A stretch of 64,000 nt of DNA, from positions 351,795-415,794 of the forward strand of contig NZ_JNXE01000004.1 of the NCBI RefSeq assembly GCF_000716605.1. Direction: 5' to 3'. This DNA is from Streptomyces sp. NRRL F-525 (GTDB taxonomy: Bacteria > Actinomycetota > Actinomycetes > Streptomycetales > Streptomycetaceae). Shown here piece by piece: positions 45,916-53,392 of the stretch. The notes beneath the pieces are model-generated. The model ran no database searches. It worked only from the letters and a program-made list of their open reading frames with translations, and was not told the origin of the DNA. Each line of letters starts with the position of its first letter. Positions within the stretch are counted from its first letter, which is position 1. Made by a program: the position numbers and the translations under genes.

Positions 45916-47145
45916 TCACAGGCGCAGGACGATCAGGGCCGTGTCGTCGGTGTTGCCCTCGGCCGGGAGCAGGTCGGCGAGGAGGGCGTCGGCCAGGGGC
46001 TCGGGTTCCGCGTGGCGGTGGTGGGCGAGGGAGTCGGCGAGGCGGGCCAGACCGCGGTCGATGTCCTCCGTACGGCGCTCGATCAGGCCGTCGGTGTACA
46101 GCACGAGGGTGGCGCCCTCGGCGAAGGGGACGCTCGTCTCTGGCCGGCCGACATGCTCGGGTCGAGCGCCCAGGGGCGGGTCCGTGGCCTGGTCGAGGAA
46201 GGTCACCGTGCCGTCGGGGGCGAGCAGGGCCGGGGGAGGATGGCCCGCGCAGCTGTAGGTGATGGTGTGGTCGTCCCAGTCGATGAACGTCGTCACCGCC
46301 GTGGCCGACTCGGCGCCCTCGACGAAACGGGCGTACAGACCGAGGGCCTCCAGGGCGGAACCCGGCCCGTCGGCGACCCGGCAGGCCGCGCTCAGGGCGC
46401 TGCGCAGCTGGCCCATGGCGCAGGCGGCCGCCAGGCCGTGCCCGACGACGTCGCCCACGGCGACCGCCATTCCGCCGTCGGGCAGGTCGACCAGGTCGTA
46501 CCAGTCGCCGCAGACGTTCAGGGCGCTCACGGCGGGCCGGTAGCGGACGGCCGCCCGGTGGTGACCGACCGGTCGCGGCGGGGGCAGCATCGCCGCCTGG
46601 AGGGTCAGGGCCACCTCGCGCTCATGGGCGTGTGCCGTGCGCAGCCGTTCGTTGACCTCCTGGAGCTCACGGGCCCGGGTGTACAGCTCGGCCTCCAGTA
46701 CCGGGGCCCGGCTGTTGTCGGACCGGCCGCCGACGGCCCGGACGAACTCCGTGACCTCCTCCACCCGGTGGACGATCAGCGTCACCTCGCCGTCCGGGTT
46801 CCGGACGGGCGCGTTGACCGGGCTCCAGAAGTGCTCCACCCATCGGCCGGTCCCCTGGGGGTCCTCGATGTCGTAGCGGAGCAGGGCCATGGTGTCGCGT
46901 TCGCCGGTGGTCGCCGCGCGCCGCATCGACTCCCGGGTCTCGCGCATGCCGGCCGCCGCCGGGTCCTTGGGGTTCTCGGGGAAGACGTCGAAGATGTAGC
47001 GGCCGACCAGTTCCTCGCGTTTACGCCCCGACAGGCGCTGGAAGTCCTCGTTGGCGTCGACGTAGACGAGCTCGGGGGTGAGCAGCGCCACCATGCCGGG
47101 CAGGGCGCGGAAGACCGCCGCGTAGTCGATCTCCGGATCCTGCAT
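45916..47145 (-). CDS. PAS-domain SpoIIE/PP2C-type serine phosphatase
   Basis: A 409-residue cytoplasmic signalling protein. An N-terminal PAS domain (about residues 10-140; RALPGMVALLTPELVYVDAN, then EDFQRLSGRKREELVG) is followed by a coiled-coil linker (ELYTRARELQEVNERLRTAH) and the SpoIIE phosphatase: VCGDWYDLVDLPDGGMAVAV, GDVVGHGLAAACAMGQLR, YSCAGHPPPALL, LVLYTDGLIERR and NTDDTALIVLRL, whose Asp residues bind Mn. Such proteins dephosphorylate anti-sigma-factor antagonists. ATG 47145 was chosen because the PAS domain starts there; a GTG at 47187 would extend it. No anti-sigma partner is adjacent. Confidence 0.93.
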   Translation of the reverse strand: MQDPEIDYAAVFRALPGMVALLTPELVYVDANEDFQRLSGRKREELVGRYIFDVFPENPKDPAAAGMRETRESMRRAATTGERDTMALLRYDIEDPQGTGRWVEHFWSPVNAPVRNPDGEVTLIVHRVEEVTEFVRAVGGRSDNSRAPVLEAELYTRARELQEVNERLRTAHAHEREVALTLQAAMLPPPRPVGHHRAAVRYRPAVSALNVCGDWYDLVDLPDGGMAVAVGDVVGHGLAAACAMGQLRSALSAACRVADGPGSALEALGLYARFVEGAESATAVTTFIDWDDHTITYSCAGHPPPALLAPDGTVTFLDQATDPPLGARPEHVGRPETSVPFAEGATLVLYTDGLIERRTEDIDRGLARLADSLAHHRHAEPEPLADALLADLLPAEGNTDDTALIVLRL

Positions 47146-47342
47146 GGCCTGCCCGTTTCGACGCCGAGGGTCACTGTGTCGTTCCACGATAGGAGGGATC
47201 TGGCCACGTAGCCCGGAAACGGCTCTTTTCGGTTCGGTGAGCAGTGACGACGGCGTCGGCCGTCACCCGACAGAGTGGCCTGCTCGGGGAGGGCACCCTG
47301 GGCGGCCGCACGATGGTATGGCCGGGCGAGCCACCACGCCGT

Positions 47343-47771
47343 TCATGATGATTCGGTCTGTGTCGGGCCGCCGATGTCCGTGGTGAGACGGCGGTAGGCG
47401 GCTCGGGCGTGGACGAGCCGGGCCAGAGCCGTGCCCACCACGGCGGCGGTGAACAGGCAGGCGAGCCAGAACGCGTCACGGTGTCCGGCCCAGGTGAGGG
47501 TGCCTGCGGGCGGGACGGCGAAACCGTTGAGGAAGAGCCAGCACAGCACCGCGGTGCCGGGTGCCGCCGTGAAACGGGCGCACAGGCCTAGCAGCACCGA
47601 AAGCAGGGACAGCGCGGCAAGCGCAGGCGACGGACGATCGGGACCTATGAGCACGTTGAGCAGCGCCACCAGCACCAACGCGCCGCCGGATGCCGCGGCC
47701 CAGACCAGTGGTGTGGCCAAGGGTGAGGGGACGGGCCGTGCTCCGGTACGGAGAAGCACCCAGTCGATCAT
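47343..47771 (-). CDS. Small four-helix membrane protein, function unknown
   Basis: 142 residues with four hydrophobic segments (PLVWAAASGGALVLVALLNV, LAALSLLSVLLGLCARFTA, GTAVLCWLFLNGFAVPP, WLACLFTAAVVGTALARLV), reminiscent of the membrane part of DUF4118 (KdpD-type) proteins without a kinase domain. The start MIDWVLLRTG at 47771 gives GGAGTCTC a few bases upstream. It follows the LtrA-like gene at 93 bases on the same strand. The role is unknown. Confidence 0.7.
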   Translation of the reverse strand: MIDWVLLRTGARPVPSPLATPLVWAAASGGALVLVALLNVLIGPDRPSPALAALSLLSVLLGLCARFTAAPGTAVLCWLFLNGFAVPPAGTLTWAGHRDAFWLACLFTAAVVGTALARLVHARAAYRRLTTDIGGPTQTESS

Positions 47772-47864
47772 GCCTGAGACTCCTTCTGGTCGTCCCGCTC
47801 CTCCTGGCGACGGGGAAGTCAGCCTGCCCGAGTCCCCGCCACCGGTACAACCTCGCCCCACGCC

Positions 47865-49085
47865 TCAAGTCCCGGTCCGCACCGCCGGCTTGGACGGCTT
47901 CGCCGCCCGTCGCTCGTAGAGGATCGGCCACAGGGCGATCAGGACGAGTAGCCAGACCACGGTCACGGTCCGGACATGTGCGCCGAACGCCGCCAGCAGC
48001 AGGGGCAGTACGCAGCAGGGGAGGGCCACGGACAGCAGCCACCGCCGTTCCCGCCCGGCCCGGCCGAGCCAGGCGAGTCCGCTGAGCATGAAGTACCCGG
48101 CCAGCGACGAGCACAGCAGCCACCGGGTGGCGTCCGGCAGCGTCTCCAGGTGACCGGCCGCGGCTCCCAGCGCGGCGGCCAGGGCGGCGAGGCAACCGGA
48201 CACGAAACAGTGCAGCGGCAGCGCCGCACGGGCGGGCAGCACCCCTGCCGCCAGGTGCGGAACCCCCGCGTAGCCGTGCCTGAAGGACAACGCCCACAGC
48301 GTGGCCAGCAGGAAGAACGCCGCGACGGCGAGCAGGTACAGCTTCTTGTCCCACTCCGCGTCCGAAGTGGCTTCGACCAGCTGGGCGACGCCCTCACCCA
48401 GCACGATGATGACGAAGAGGCCGAGCCGCTCGCTCAGGTGCTCCGTCTGCGACCGCGCGAGCGACGTGCCCCGTCCGGAATCGCGCCGGGCGGTTCTGCT
48501 GTCGTGGCGCTCCCGGGCCTCCTGGTGCTCGACGATGTCGCGCGCGGAGACCGCGAACGTGACGTACAGATCAAGGGCGATACCAAGGGCCCAGAGCCAG
48601 TAGCGCGTCGGATCGTGCGCCCAGAGGGAGACGATCCACGGGATGACGCCGAGCGACATCTGAGCGGCGGGCCAGTCGACCAGGACCTGACGCCGGTGCT
48701 GCCAGGCCCGGCTCGCCAGGAGCCGGATCAGGACGTAGGCGAGGGCGAACACCCGCGCGTGCCGGTCGTCCCCCTCGTGCACCCCCGACACCGCCGCGGC
48801 CATGACGGCCATGCCGAACATCGCGGCCAGCACGGTCCGGGTGTGGGTGTTCTCGTAGGCCACGTTCGCGTACAGGGTGAAACTGATCCAAGCCGTCCAG
48901 AAGGCGAGGAACAGCAGCGCGTACAGACCGAGGTCGGTCACGTCCGGGACACCGTGCAGCAGGTGCGCGATCTGCGCCACGCCCGCCACGGCGACCAGGT
49001 CGAAGAACAGTTCCAGCCAGCTGGCGTGCCGATTCTCCGCAGAGGTCGGTTGCGGGGCCGGTGCGGTGGTGTCGTCGTCGCTCAC
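47865..49085 (-). CDS. Low-temperature-requirement A (LtrA)-family membrane protein
   Basis: About 406 residues, with ten or more helices. RHASWLELFFDLVAVAGVAQ near the N-terminus, then ENTHTRTVLAAMFGMAVMAA, SLGVIPWIVSLWAHDPTRYW, and HLSERLGLFVIIVLGEGVAQ are the conserved LtrA blocks. The family was named from a Listeria cold-growth mutant and has no established transport activity. Two GTG starts are possible (49085 or 49112). I prefer 49085 because GGTGA lies just upstream. It shares its strand with the small membrane protein and the phosphatase gene. Confidence 0.88.
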   Translation of the reverse strand: MSDDDTTAPAPQPTSAENRHASWLELFFDLVAVAGVAQIAHLLHGVPDVTDLGLYALLFLAFWTAWISFTLYANVAYENTHTRTVLAAMFGMAVMAAAVSGVHEGDDRHARVFALAYVLIRLLASRAWQHRRQVLVDWPAAQMSLGVIPWIVSLWAHDPTRYWLWALGIALDLYVTFAVSARDIVEHQEARERHDSRTARRDSGRGTSLARSQTEHLSERLGLFVIIVLGEGVAQLVEATSDAEWDKKLYLLAVAAFFLLATLWALSFRHGYAGVPHLAAGVLPARAALPLHCFVSGCLAALAAALGAAAGHLETLPDATRWLLCSSLAGYFMLSGLAWLGRAGRERRWLLSVALPCCVLPLLLAAFGAHVRTVTVVWLLVLIALWPILYERRAAKPSKPAVRTGT

Positions 49086-49282
49086 TGGATCACCATGCCC
49101 TGTCGCCGACACCGTGCGAGCGGGAAATCACCTACGACCGTTGCCGGGGCGGGCTTTTGGCCGCCTGGAGCCGCTTGCCGCCGGGTTGGCGTGCGGAGTG
49201 AGGGGTGGGGTTCGATGCGCGGGCCGAGGAGGGCTTGCTGGAGTACGGGCGGCCGGGCCGACCAACAGGTCCCTGGGGGCGG

Positions 49283-49981
49283 TCAGTTGACTGCTGTGGT
49301 TTTGGCTGCTGTCTCAGTCGTTGTCGCGTCCGCTGCTGCGGCTGCTGTGGTCTCGGTGTGAATGGCGTTGCCGCGTTGGGGGGTGAGGTCGAGGGAGGCG
49401 AGGACCGAGGAGTGGACGACCGTGGGGAGGGTGTGGCGGAGGAGAGCGGAGACGCCGGCGGGGAGGTCCTGGTAGTTGGTGGTGGCCTGGGACATGGCCT
49501 GGACGCCGGCGAAGGCACCGACAAGCACTCGAGCGGTCTCGGCCGGGTTCACGTGGGGGAGGAGTTCGCCTTGCTTCTGAGCCTTGTCGAGCAGCTCGTT
49601 GGTGACGCTGGTCCAGTGCTGGAAGGGGCCGGTGCGGTCAAGGCCGTCGGCACGCTGGTCGAGGATGAGGCGGGCGGCGGCACGGACGAGGGGGTCGGTC
49701 TGGAGGCGGTAGGCGCGGAGCATGGTGGTGTCGATGAGTTCCTGGATTTTGCAGGGGCGGTCGGGGACGGCGAGTGATTGATCCTGTGCGGCGAGGACGC
49801 CTTGGGCGAGTTGTTCCTTTGACGTGAAGTGGAAGTAGAGCGCGCCTTTGGTGACGTTGGCGGTGCTGAGGATTTCGCTGATGGTGGCGGCTTGGTAGCC
49901 GCGTTCTTCGAAGACGGCGGCGGCGGCCATGAGGATGGTGTGGCGGGTACGGATGGCGCGGTCTTGTTTGGGTTGTGGCAT
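49283..49981 (-). CDS. TetR-family gamma-butyrolactone-receptor-like repressor (ScbR/ArpA type)
   Basis: A 232-residue repressor with the hallmark N-terminus KQDRAIRTRHTILMAAAAVF and ILSTANVTKGALYFHFTSKE. Its ligand domain also follows ScbR: LDQRADGLDRTGPFQHW, GELLPHVNPAETARVLVGAF, VQAMSQATTNYQDLPAGV and SVLASLDLTPQRG. Such receptors bind DNA at ARE sites until a gamma-butyrolactone hormone releases them and thereby switch on secondary metabolism. The start at 49981 is set by the HTH and AAAGAAG upstream. It is divergent from an NmrA-type gene; two ARE-like sites lie between. No AfsA-type butyrolactone synthase is in the window, so it is an orphan or pseudo-receptor. Confidence 0.9.
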   Translation of the reverse strand: MPQPKQDRAIRTRHTILMAAAAVFEERGYQAATISEILSTANVTKGALYFHFTSKEQLAQGVLAAQDQSLAVPDRPCKIQELIDTTMLRAYRLQTDPLVRAAARLILDQRADGLDRTGPFQHWTSVTNELLDKAQKQGELLPHVNPAETARVLVGAFAGVQAMSQATTNYQDLPAGVSALLRHTLPTVVHSSVLASLDLTPQRGNAIHTETTAAAAADATTTETAAKTTAVN

Positions 49982-50021
49982 GGGCTGGCTTCTTTCGTCG
50001 CGGGTGGGATGCCCGCCGTTC

Positions 50022-50043
50022 AAAAATACCGTCCGGTTCGTAT
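50022..50043. promoter_or_regulatory. ARE-like operator for the butyrolactone-receptor homologue
   Basis: AAAAATACCG-TC-CGGTTCGTAT, an AT-flanked imperfect palindrome with ACCG/CGGT centres, 41 bases upstream of the receptor start. It resembles autoregulatory elements (ACCGG / CGGTNNGT) bound by ScbR-like proteins, so autorepression is likely. Confidence 0.5.
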
Positions 50044-50231
50044 AGTCTACGGCGTTTGGTGTGGGGGTTGGTGGGGGTTGTGTCTGGGGGTGCCTCGCCC
50101 GGGTGGGGGCTCGGTGGTTGGGTTCCTCAAAGGCGTCGACGCGGTGGTGGGAATCGGCTGGCGGGTGAGGGTGCGTACTGTCCTGCGTCGTCGCCCCGGT
50201 CTTCTGTGTCCGGTGAGCTATGGGGCCCAAT

Positions 50232-50258
50232 AAAAACCGTCCAGTCCGGATCTTACGG
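50232..50258. promoter_or_regulatory. Second ARE-like site near the NmrA-type gene
   Basis: AAAAACCGTCCAGTCCGGATCTTACG repeats the AAAA-x-ACCGTCC half of the site at 50022 and has a weaker right half. It lies 110-140 bases upstream of the NmrA-type gene, which may therefore be a target of the receptor. Confidence 0.35.
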
Positions 50259-50483
50259 TGAGCGACTCCCGCACGGGCAGGCCCGTACGGCACCCTGGCC
50301 AACCCGGCGGGCCGGAAACGGAATAAGCGGGATGACTCGCAGATAATCACCGTAAAAAGGAATCCGTAAATGGGGAACAAGGGGCGAGAGGCGCGGAGCA
50401 ATGGATATGGACGGGGACGGGGACGGGCAACGGATGGCGGTGGGCGGTGGGTGGCGTCGAGGGCCGGGTGTGGGGAGTCCCCG

Positions 50484-51374
50484 GTGATCCTGGTGACGGG
50501 CGCGACGGGAACGATTGGACGGGAAGTGGTCCGCGCTCTGCCCGCAGGCCTGCGTGTGCGGGTGATGACCAGGAACCCGGCGAAGGCCGTGGAACTGTTC
50601 CCGGGGGCGGGGACGCGAGCGGGGGTGGAGGTGGTCGCCGGGGACTATACGGATCCGCCGTCGCTGGACCGGGCGCTGCGGGGCGTGGAGAAGGCGTTCC
50701 TGGTCACCACCTGTGTCGACGGCAGTGACGACGCGGCCTTCGTCTCGGCTGCTTGTGGTGTCGATGTTGAGCGGGTGGTGAAACTGTCGGCGGCGGGTGT
50801 TGTGGATGCTGGGGCCGGGGATCTGGTGACGCGTCGGCAGCGTGCCAACGAGGACCTGCTGCGCGGTTGTGGAGTGGGGTGGACGTTGTTGCGTCCGCGT
50901 GCGTTCATGTCGAATTGCCTGTCGTGGGTTGGTTCTGTGCGTGGTGAGGGTGTGGTGCGGGGGCTGTACGGGATGTCGCCCAACGCGTGTGTGGATCCGC
51001 GTGATGTCGCGGAGGTGGCGGTGCGGGTTCTGACGGAAGAGGGGCATGGCGGGTGTGCCTACACCTTGACCGGTCCCGAGGCGGTGACGGCTGTCGACCA
51101 GACTCGTGAGCTGGGCCGGCTGCTCGGTATCCCCCTGCGCTTCGAGGAACTGACCCCGGATCAGGCGCGCGCCGCGTTGGGCCGGCGTTATCCGCCTCCT
51201 GTGGTGGAGGCTCTTCTGGCGGGTGCGGAGCGGCAGCGGGCGGGCGCGAAGGCACAGGTGGAGGACACTGTCCGCATCTTGACGGGGCGTCCGGCCCGTT
51301 CGTTCCGGCAGTGGGCTCAGGACCACATCGGGGCTTTTGCCCCGTTCCCGGACGGGGCTGGTCCCTGCCGGTAG
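50484..51374 (+). CDS. NmrA/atypical-SDR NAD(P)-binding protein
   Basis: 296 residues (GTG 50484) or 334 (ATG 50370). VILVTGATGTIGREVVRALP is the Rossmann loop, RVRVMTRNPAKAVELFP follows, then GDYTDPPSLDRALRGVEKAF, ERVVKLSAAGV, WTLLRPRAFMSN and VDPRDVAEVAVRVL. These are typical of NmrA-like proteins that bind NAD(P) and act as reductases or redox sensors. GGGAG lies five bases before GTG 50484, and the Rossmann fold begins right there. The 50370 ATG also has AAGGA upstream but would add a Gly/Arg-rich tail of 38 residues. It is divergent from the receptor-like TetR. The 3' end of this gene is duplicated downstream. Confidence 0.85.
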   Translation: MILVTGATGTIGREVVRALPAGLRVRVMTRNPAKAVELFPGAGTRAGVEVVAGDYTDPPSLDRALRGVEKAFLVTTCVDGSDDAAFVSAACGVDVERVVKLSAAGVVDAGAGDLVTRRQRANEDLLRGCGVGWTLLRPRAFMSNCLSWVGSVRGEGVVRGLYGMSPNACVDPRDVAEVAVRVLTEEGHGGCAYTLTGPEAVTAVDQTRELGRLLGIPLRFEELTPDQARAALGRRYPPPVVEALLAGAERQRAGAKAQVEDTVRILTGRPARSFRQWAQDHIGAFAPFPDGAGPCR

Positions 51375-51471
51375 GTGCCGTGGTGCTCGTTCCCGTCCAG
51401 GCGGTGGGCTCAGGGCCGTCTCGGGGTTTCATCCCGCTCGCGGACGGGGCCGGTCTCCGCCGGTAGGTGCT
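51311..51471 (+). repeat. Imperfect 68-bp duplication of the NmrA-type gene's 3' end
   Basis: 51311-51378 (GTGGGCTCAGGACCACATCG...GCCGGTAGGTGC) is repeated at 51404-51471 (GTGGGCTCAGGGCCGTCTCG...GCCGGTAGGTGC), with a period of 93 bp and about three quarters identity. The first copy includes the last 20 codons and stop of the NmrA-type gene; the second is non-coding. It looks like an old tandem duplication. Confidence 0.6.
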
Positions 51472-51485
51472 GTGACACACGCGCC

Positions 51486-51556
51486 TCGCGGGCAGGGATC
51501 CGTCCTGTCCCCGGGTTTGTGCTCCGGCGTGTTGCGGGATGGATCCCTGCCCGCGA
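51486..51556. repeat. 16-bp perfect inverted repeat with 39-base spacer
   Basis: TCGCGGGCAGGGATCC (51486-51501) pairs with GGATCCCTGCCCGCGA (51541-51556). It lies between the NmrA-type gene and the antiporter gene. The spacer is long for a terminator, but the stem is strong and could still end transcription; it could also be an IS end or a regulator site. The rest of 51375-51780 holds no gene. Confidence 0.55.
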
Positions 51557-51780
51557 AGCGAGCTCCGGACCCCGCGCCTTGCTTGACGAAGCGCGGAGGG
51601 GCTCTCCCCGATGCTTGGTGGCGGGTTTTCGGTGTGGAGAGTGTTGGTGACGTCACGTAGTGGGTGGCGGGTTGTGTGGTTTTCCGGTCCCTGTACCGCC
51701 GCCCGCCCGCCGTCGGCGTGGTGCGGCTTCAGGTTTGTTCTGTTCGCGGGCCGGACCTCACCCTATGGAGACCCATCGCC

Positions 51781-53079
51781 ATGACCACCGATCAGACCTC
51801 CTCCCTCCTTCTGGGGTTGGCTGCCGTTGTGTTGCTGGCCCGTGTGTTGGGTGCGCTGGCCAGGTGTCTGGGCCAGCCGGCGGTGATCGGTGAGGTTCTT
51901 GCCGGGATCGTGCTGGGACCGACGTTTTTCCACGGTGCGGTCTCGGGTGCCCTTTTCCCGGCTGGTGTGCGGCCGTTGCTCGGTGCTTTGGCCGCGCTGG
52001 GTGTCGCGGTGTTCATGTTTCTGGTCGGTCTGGATTGGGACGTGGCGTTGGTGCGTGGCAGGGGGCGCCTCGCCGCGTCCGTGTCCTTCTGTTCTGTCGT
52101 GCTGCCGTTCGGTCTGGGGGTGCTGCTCGCGCTGTGTCTGGTGGACGGCTACGGCACTGGTGATCGGACGGCGTTCGTGCTGTTCGTGGGGATCGCCATG
52201 TCCATCACGGCGTTCCCGGTGCTGGCCCGTATCCTCACCGACCGGGGTATGGCCCGTTCTCCGCTCGGTGTGGTGGCGCTGGCGTGTGCGTCCGTCGACG
52301 ATGTTCTGGCCTGGTCGCTGCTCGCCGGTGTGGTCGCCGTCAGTGGTGGGGCCGGTCCCGGCCAGTGGCGGATCCTGCTCGCCGTTCCCTATCTGCTGGG
52401 CATGCTCTTCGTGCTGCGGCCGCTGCTGCGCCGCTTCGTGGCCCGCCGCCCCGCCCTGACGCTGTCGCCGGCGGCGTTCGCGGCCGTCCTGGTGGGCCTG
52501 CTGTTGTCGGCCGGGGTGACCGAGTGGGTGGGTCTGCATTACATATTCGGCGCGTTCCTGTTCGGTGTGGTTCTGCCCCGGGGTGGTGGTGAGCGGTTGC
52601 GTGCCGGTGTCCGTGAGCGGCTGGGTGAGGTGAGCGGGGTTCTGTTGTTGCCGGTGTTCTTCGTGGTCGCCGGTCTTCAGGTCGATCTGTCCGGTCTGGA
52701 CGCGGGTGGACTGGGGGTGCTGGGGCTGGTCGTGCTGGTGGCGGTGGGCGGGAAGTTCACCGGTGCGTTCGCCGCGGCCCGTCTGAACGGGATGCCGGTG
52801 CGGGAGTCCGCGGCGCTGGCGACGCTGATGAACACCCGTGGTCTGACCGAGCTCATCGTGCTCAACGCGGGCCTGCAACTGGGCTTCCTGGGCCCGGGCT
52901 TGTACTCGCTGATGGTGGTGATGGCCGTGGTCACGACCGTGATGGCGGGGCCGTTGCTGAGCTGGATCCTCGGCCGTGCGGTGGACGCCGCCGGTCCTGC
53001 GGACGATGGTCGCGCGGGGGAGAGTGCCGTACCCGGGCATGCGGCCGGCTCGGCGAGCACCGTGGGCACGGCCGTGTGA
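51781..53079 (+). CDS. Cation:proton antiporter, CPA2 (Kef/NapA-like) family
   Basis: A 432-residue, 12-13 helix antiporter. LGQPAVIGEVLAGIVLGPTF is the family's helix 2, GVAVFMFLVGLDWDVALV and ITAFPVLARILTDRGMA follow, CASVDDVLAWSLLAGVVAV carries the conserved double Asp that binds Na+/K+ and protons, and FVVAGLQVDL and NTRGLTELIVLNAGL are the end motifs. No C-terminal TrkA-N domain is present, so it is a short Kef-like or NapA-like protein. ATG 51781 has TGGAGA upstream. It is convergent with the symporter and probably handles Na+ or K+/H+ balance. Confidence 0.9.
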   Translation: MTTDQTSSLLLGLAAVVLLARVLGALARCLGQPAVIGEVLAGIVLGPTFFHGAVSGALFPAGVRPLLGALAALGVAVFMFLVGLDWDVALVRGRGRLAASVSFCSVVLPFGLGVLLALCLVDGYGTGDRTAFVLFVGIAMSITAFPVLARILTDRGMARSPLGVVALACASVDDVLAWSLLAGVVAVSGGAGPGQWRILLAVPYLLGMLFVLRPLLRRFVARRPALTLSPAAFAAVLVGLLLSAGVTEWVGLHYIFGAFLFGVVLPRGGGERLRAGVRERLGEVSGVLLLPVFFVVAGLQVDLSGLDAGGLGVLGLVVLVAVGGKFTGAFAAARLNGMPVRESAALATLMNTRGLTELIVLNAGLQLGFLGPGLYSLMVVMAVVTTVMAGPLLSWILGRAVDAAGPADDGRAGESAVPGHAAGSASTVGTAV

Positions 53080-53280
53080 CGCCTCCGGGACTGCCCGCCC
53101 CGCGGTCCACCCCCACGTCTTGGCCTCGGGTGATGTGCGACGGGGGGTGTCTGATCATTCGTCAGATCCTTGCAAGTGCTGGATCCGCTCCGCTCCGTTC
53201 TGTCGCGGTGTGCTGGGATGGACCGTCGGTGATTTCACGGCCTGCGCTGTCACGATCCTGTATTCCGGTCGGTTCCCATA

Positions 53281-53300
53281 CCCCGCCCCCGGGGGCGGGG
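53281..53300. terminator. Bidirectional GC palindrome between convergent genes
   Basis: CCCCGCCCCCGGGGGCGGGG, a perfect 20-bp palindrome, lies between the antiporter (+, stop 53079) and the symporter (-, stop 53393). It is the only strong structure in this 313-base gap. Confidence 0.5.
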
Positions 53301-53392
53301 CGGTTGTACTGCGGCGCAGGACATGTCCCTGTGTCGCTCGCCTCGCTGCTCGTGCCGTGCCGTTCCGGGGTGTTGTCCTGTGTGCCGTTCTG

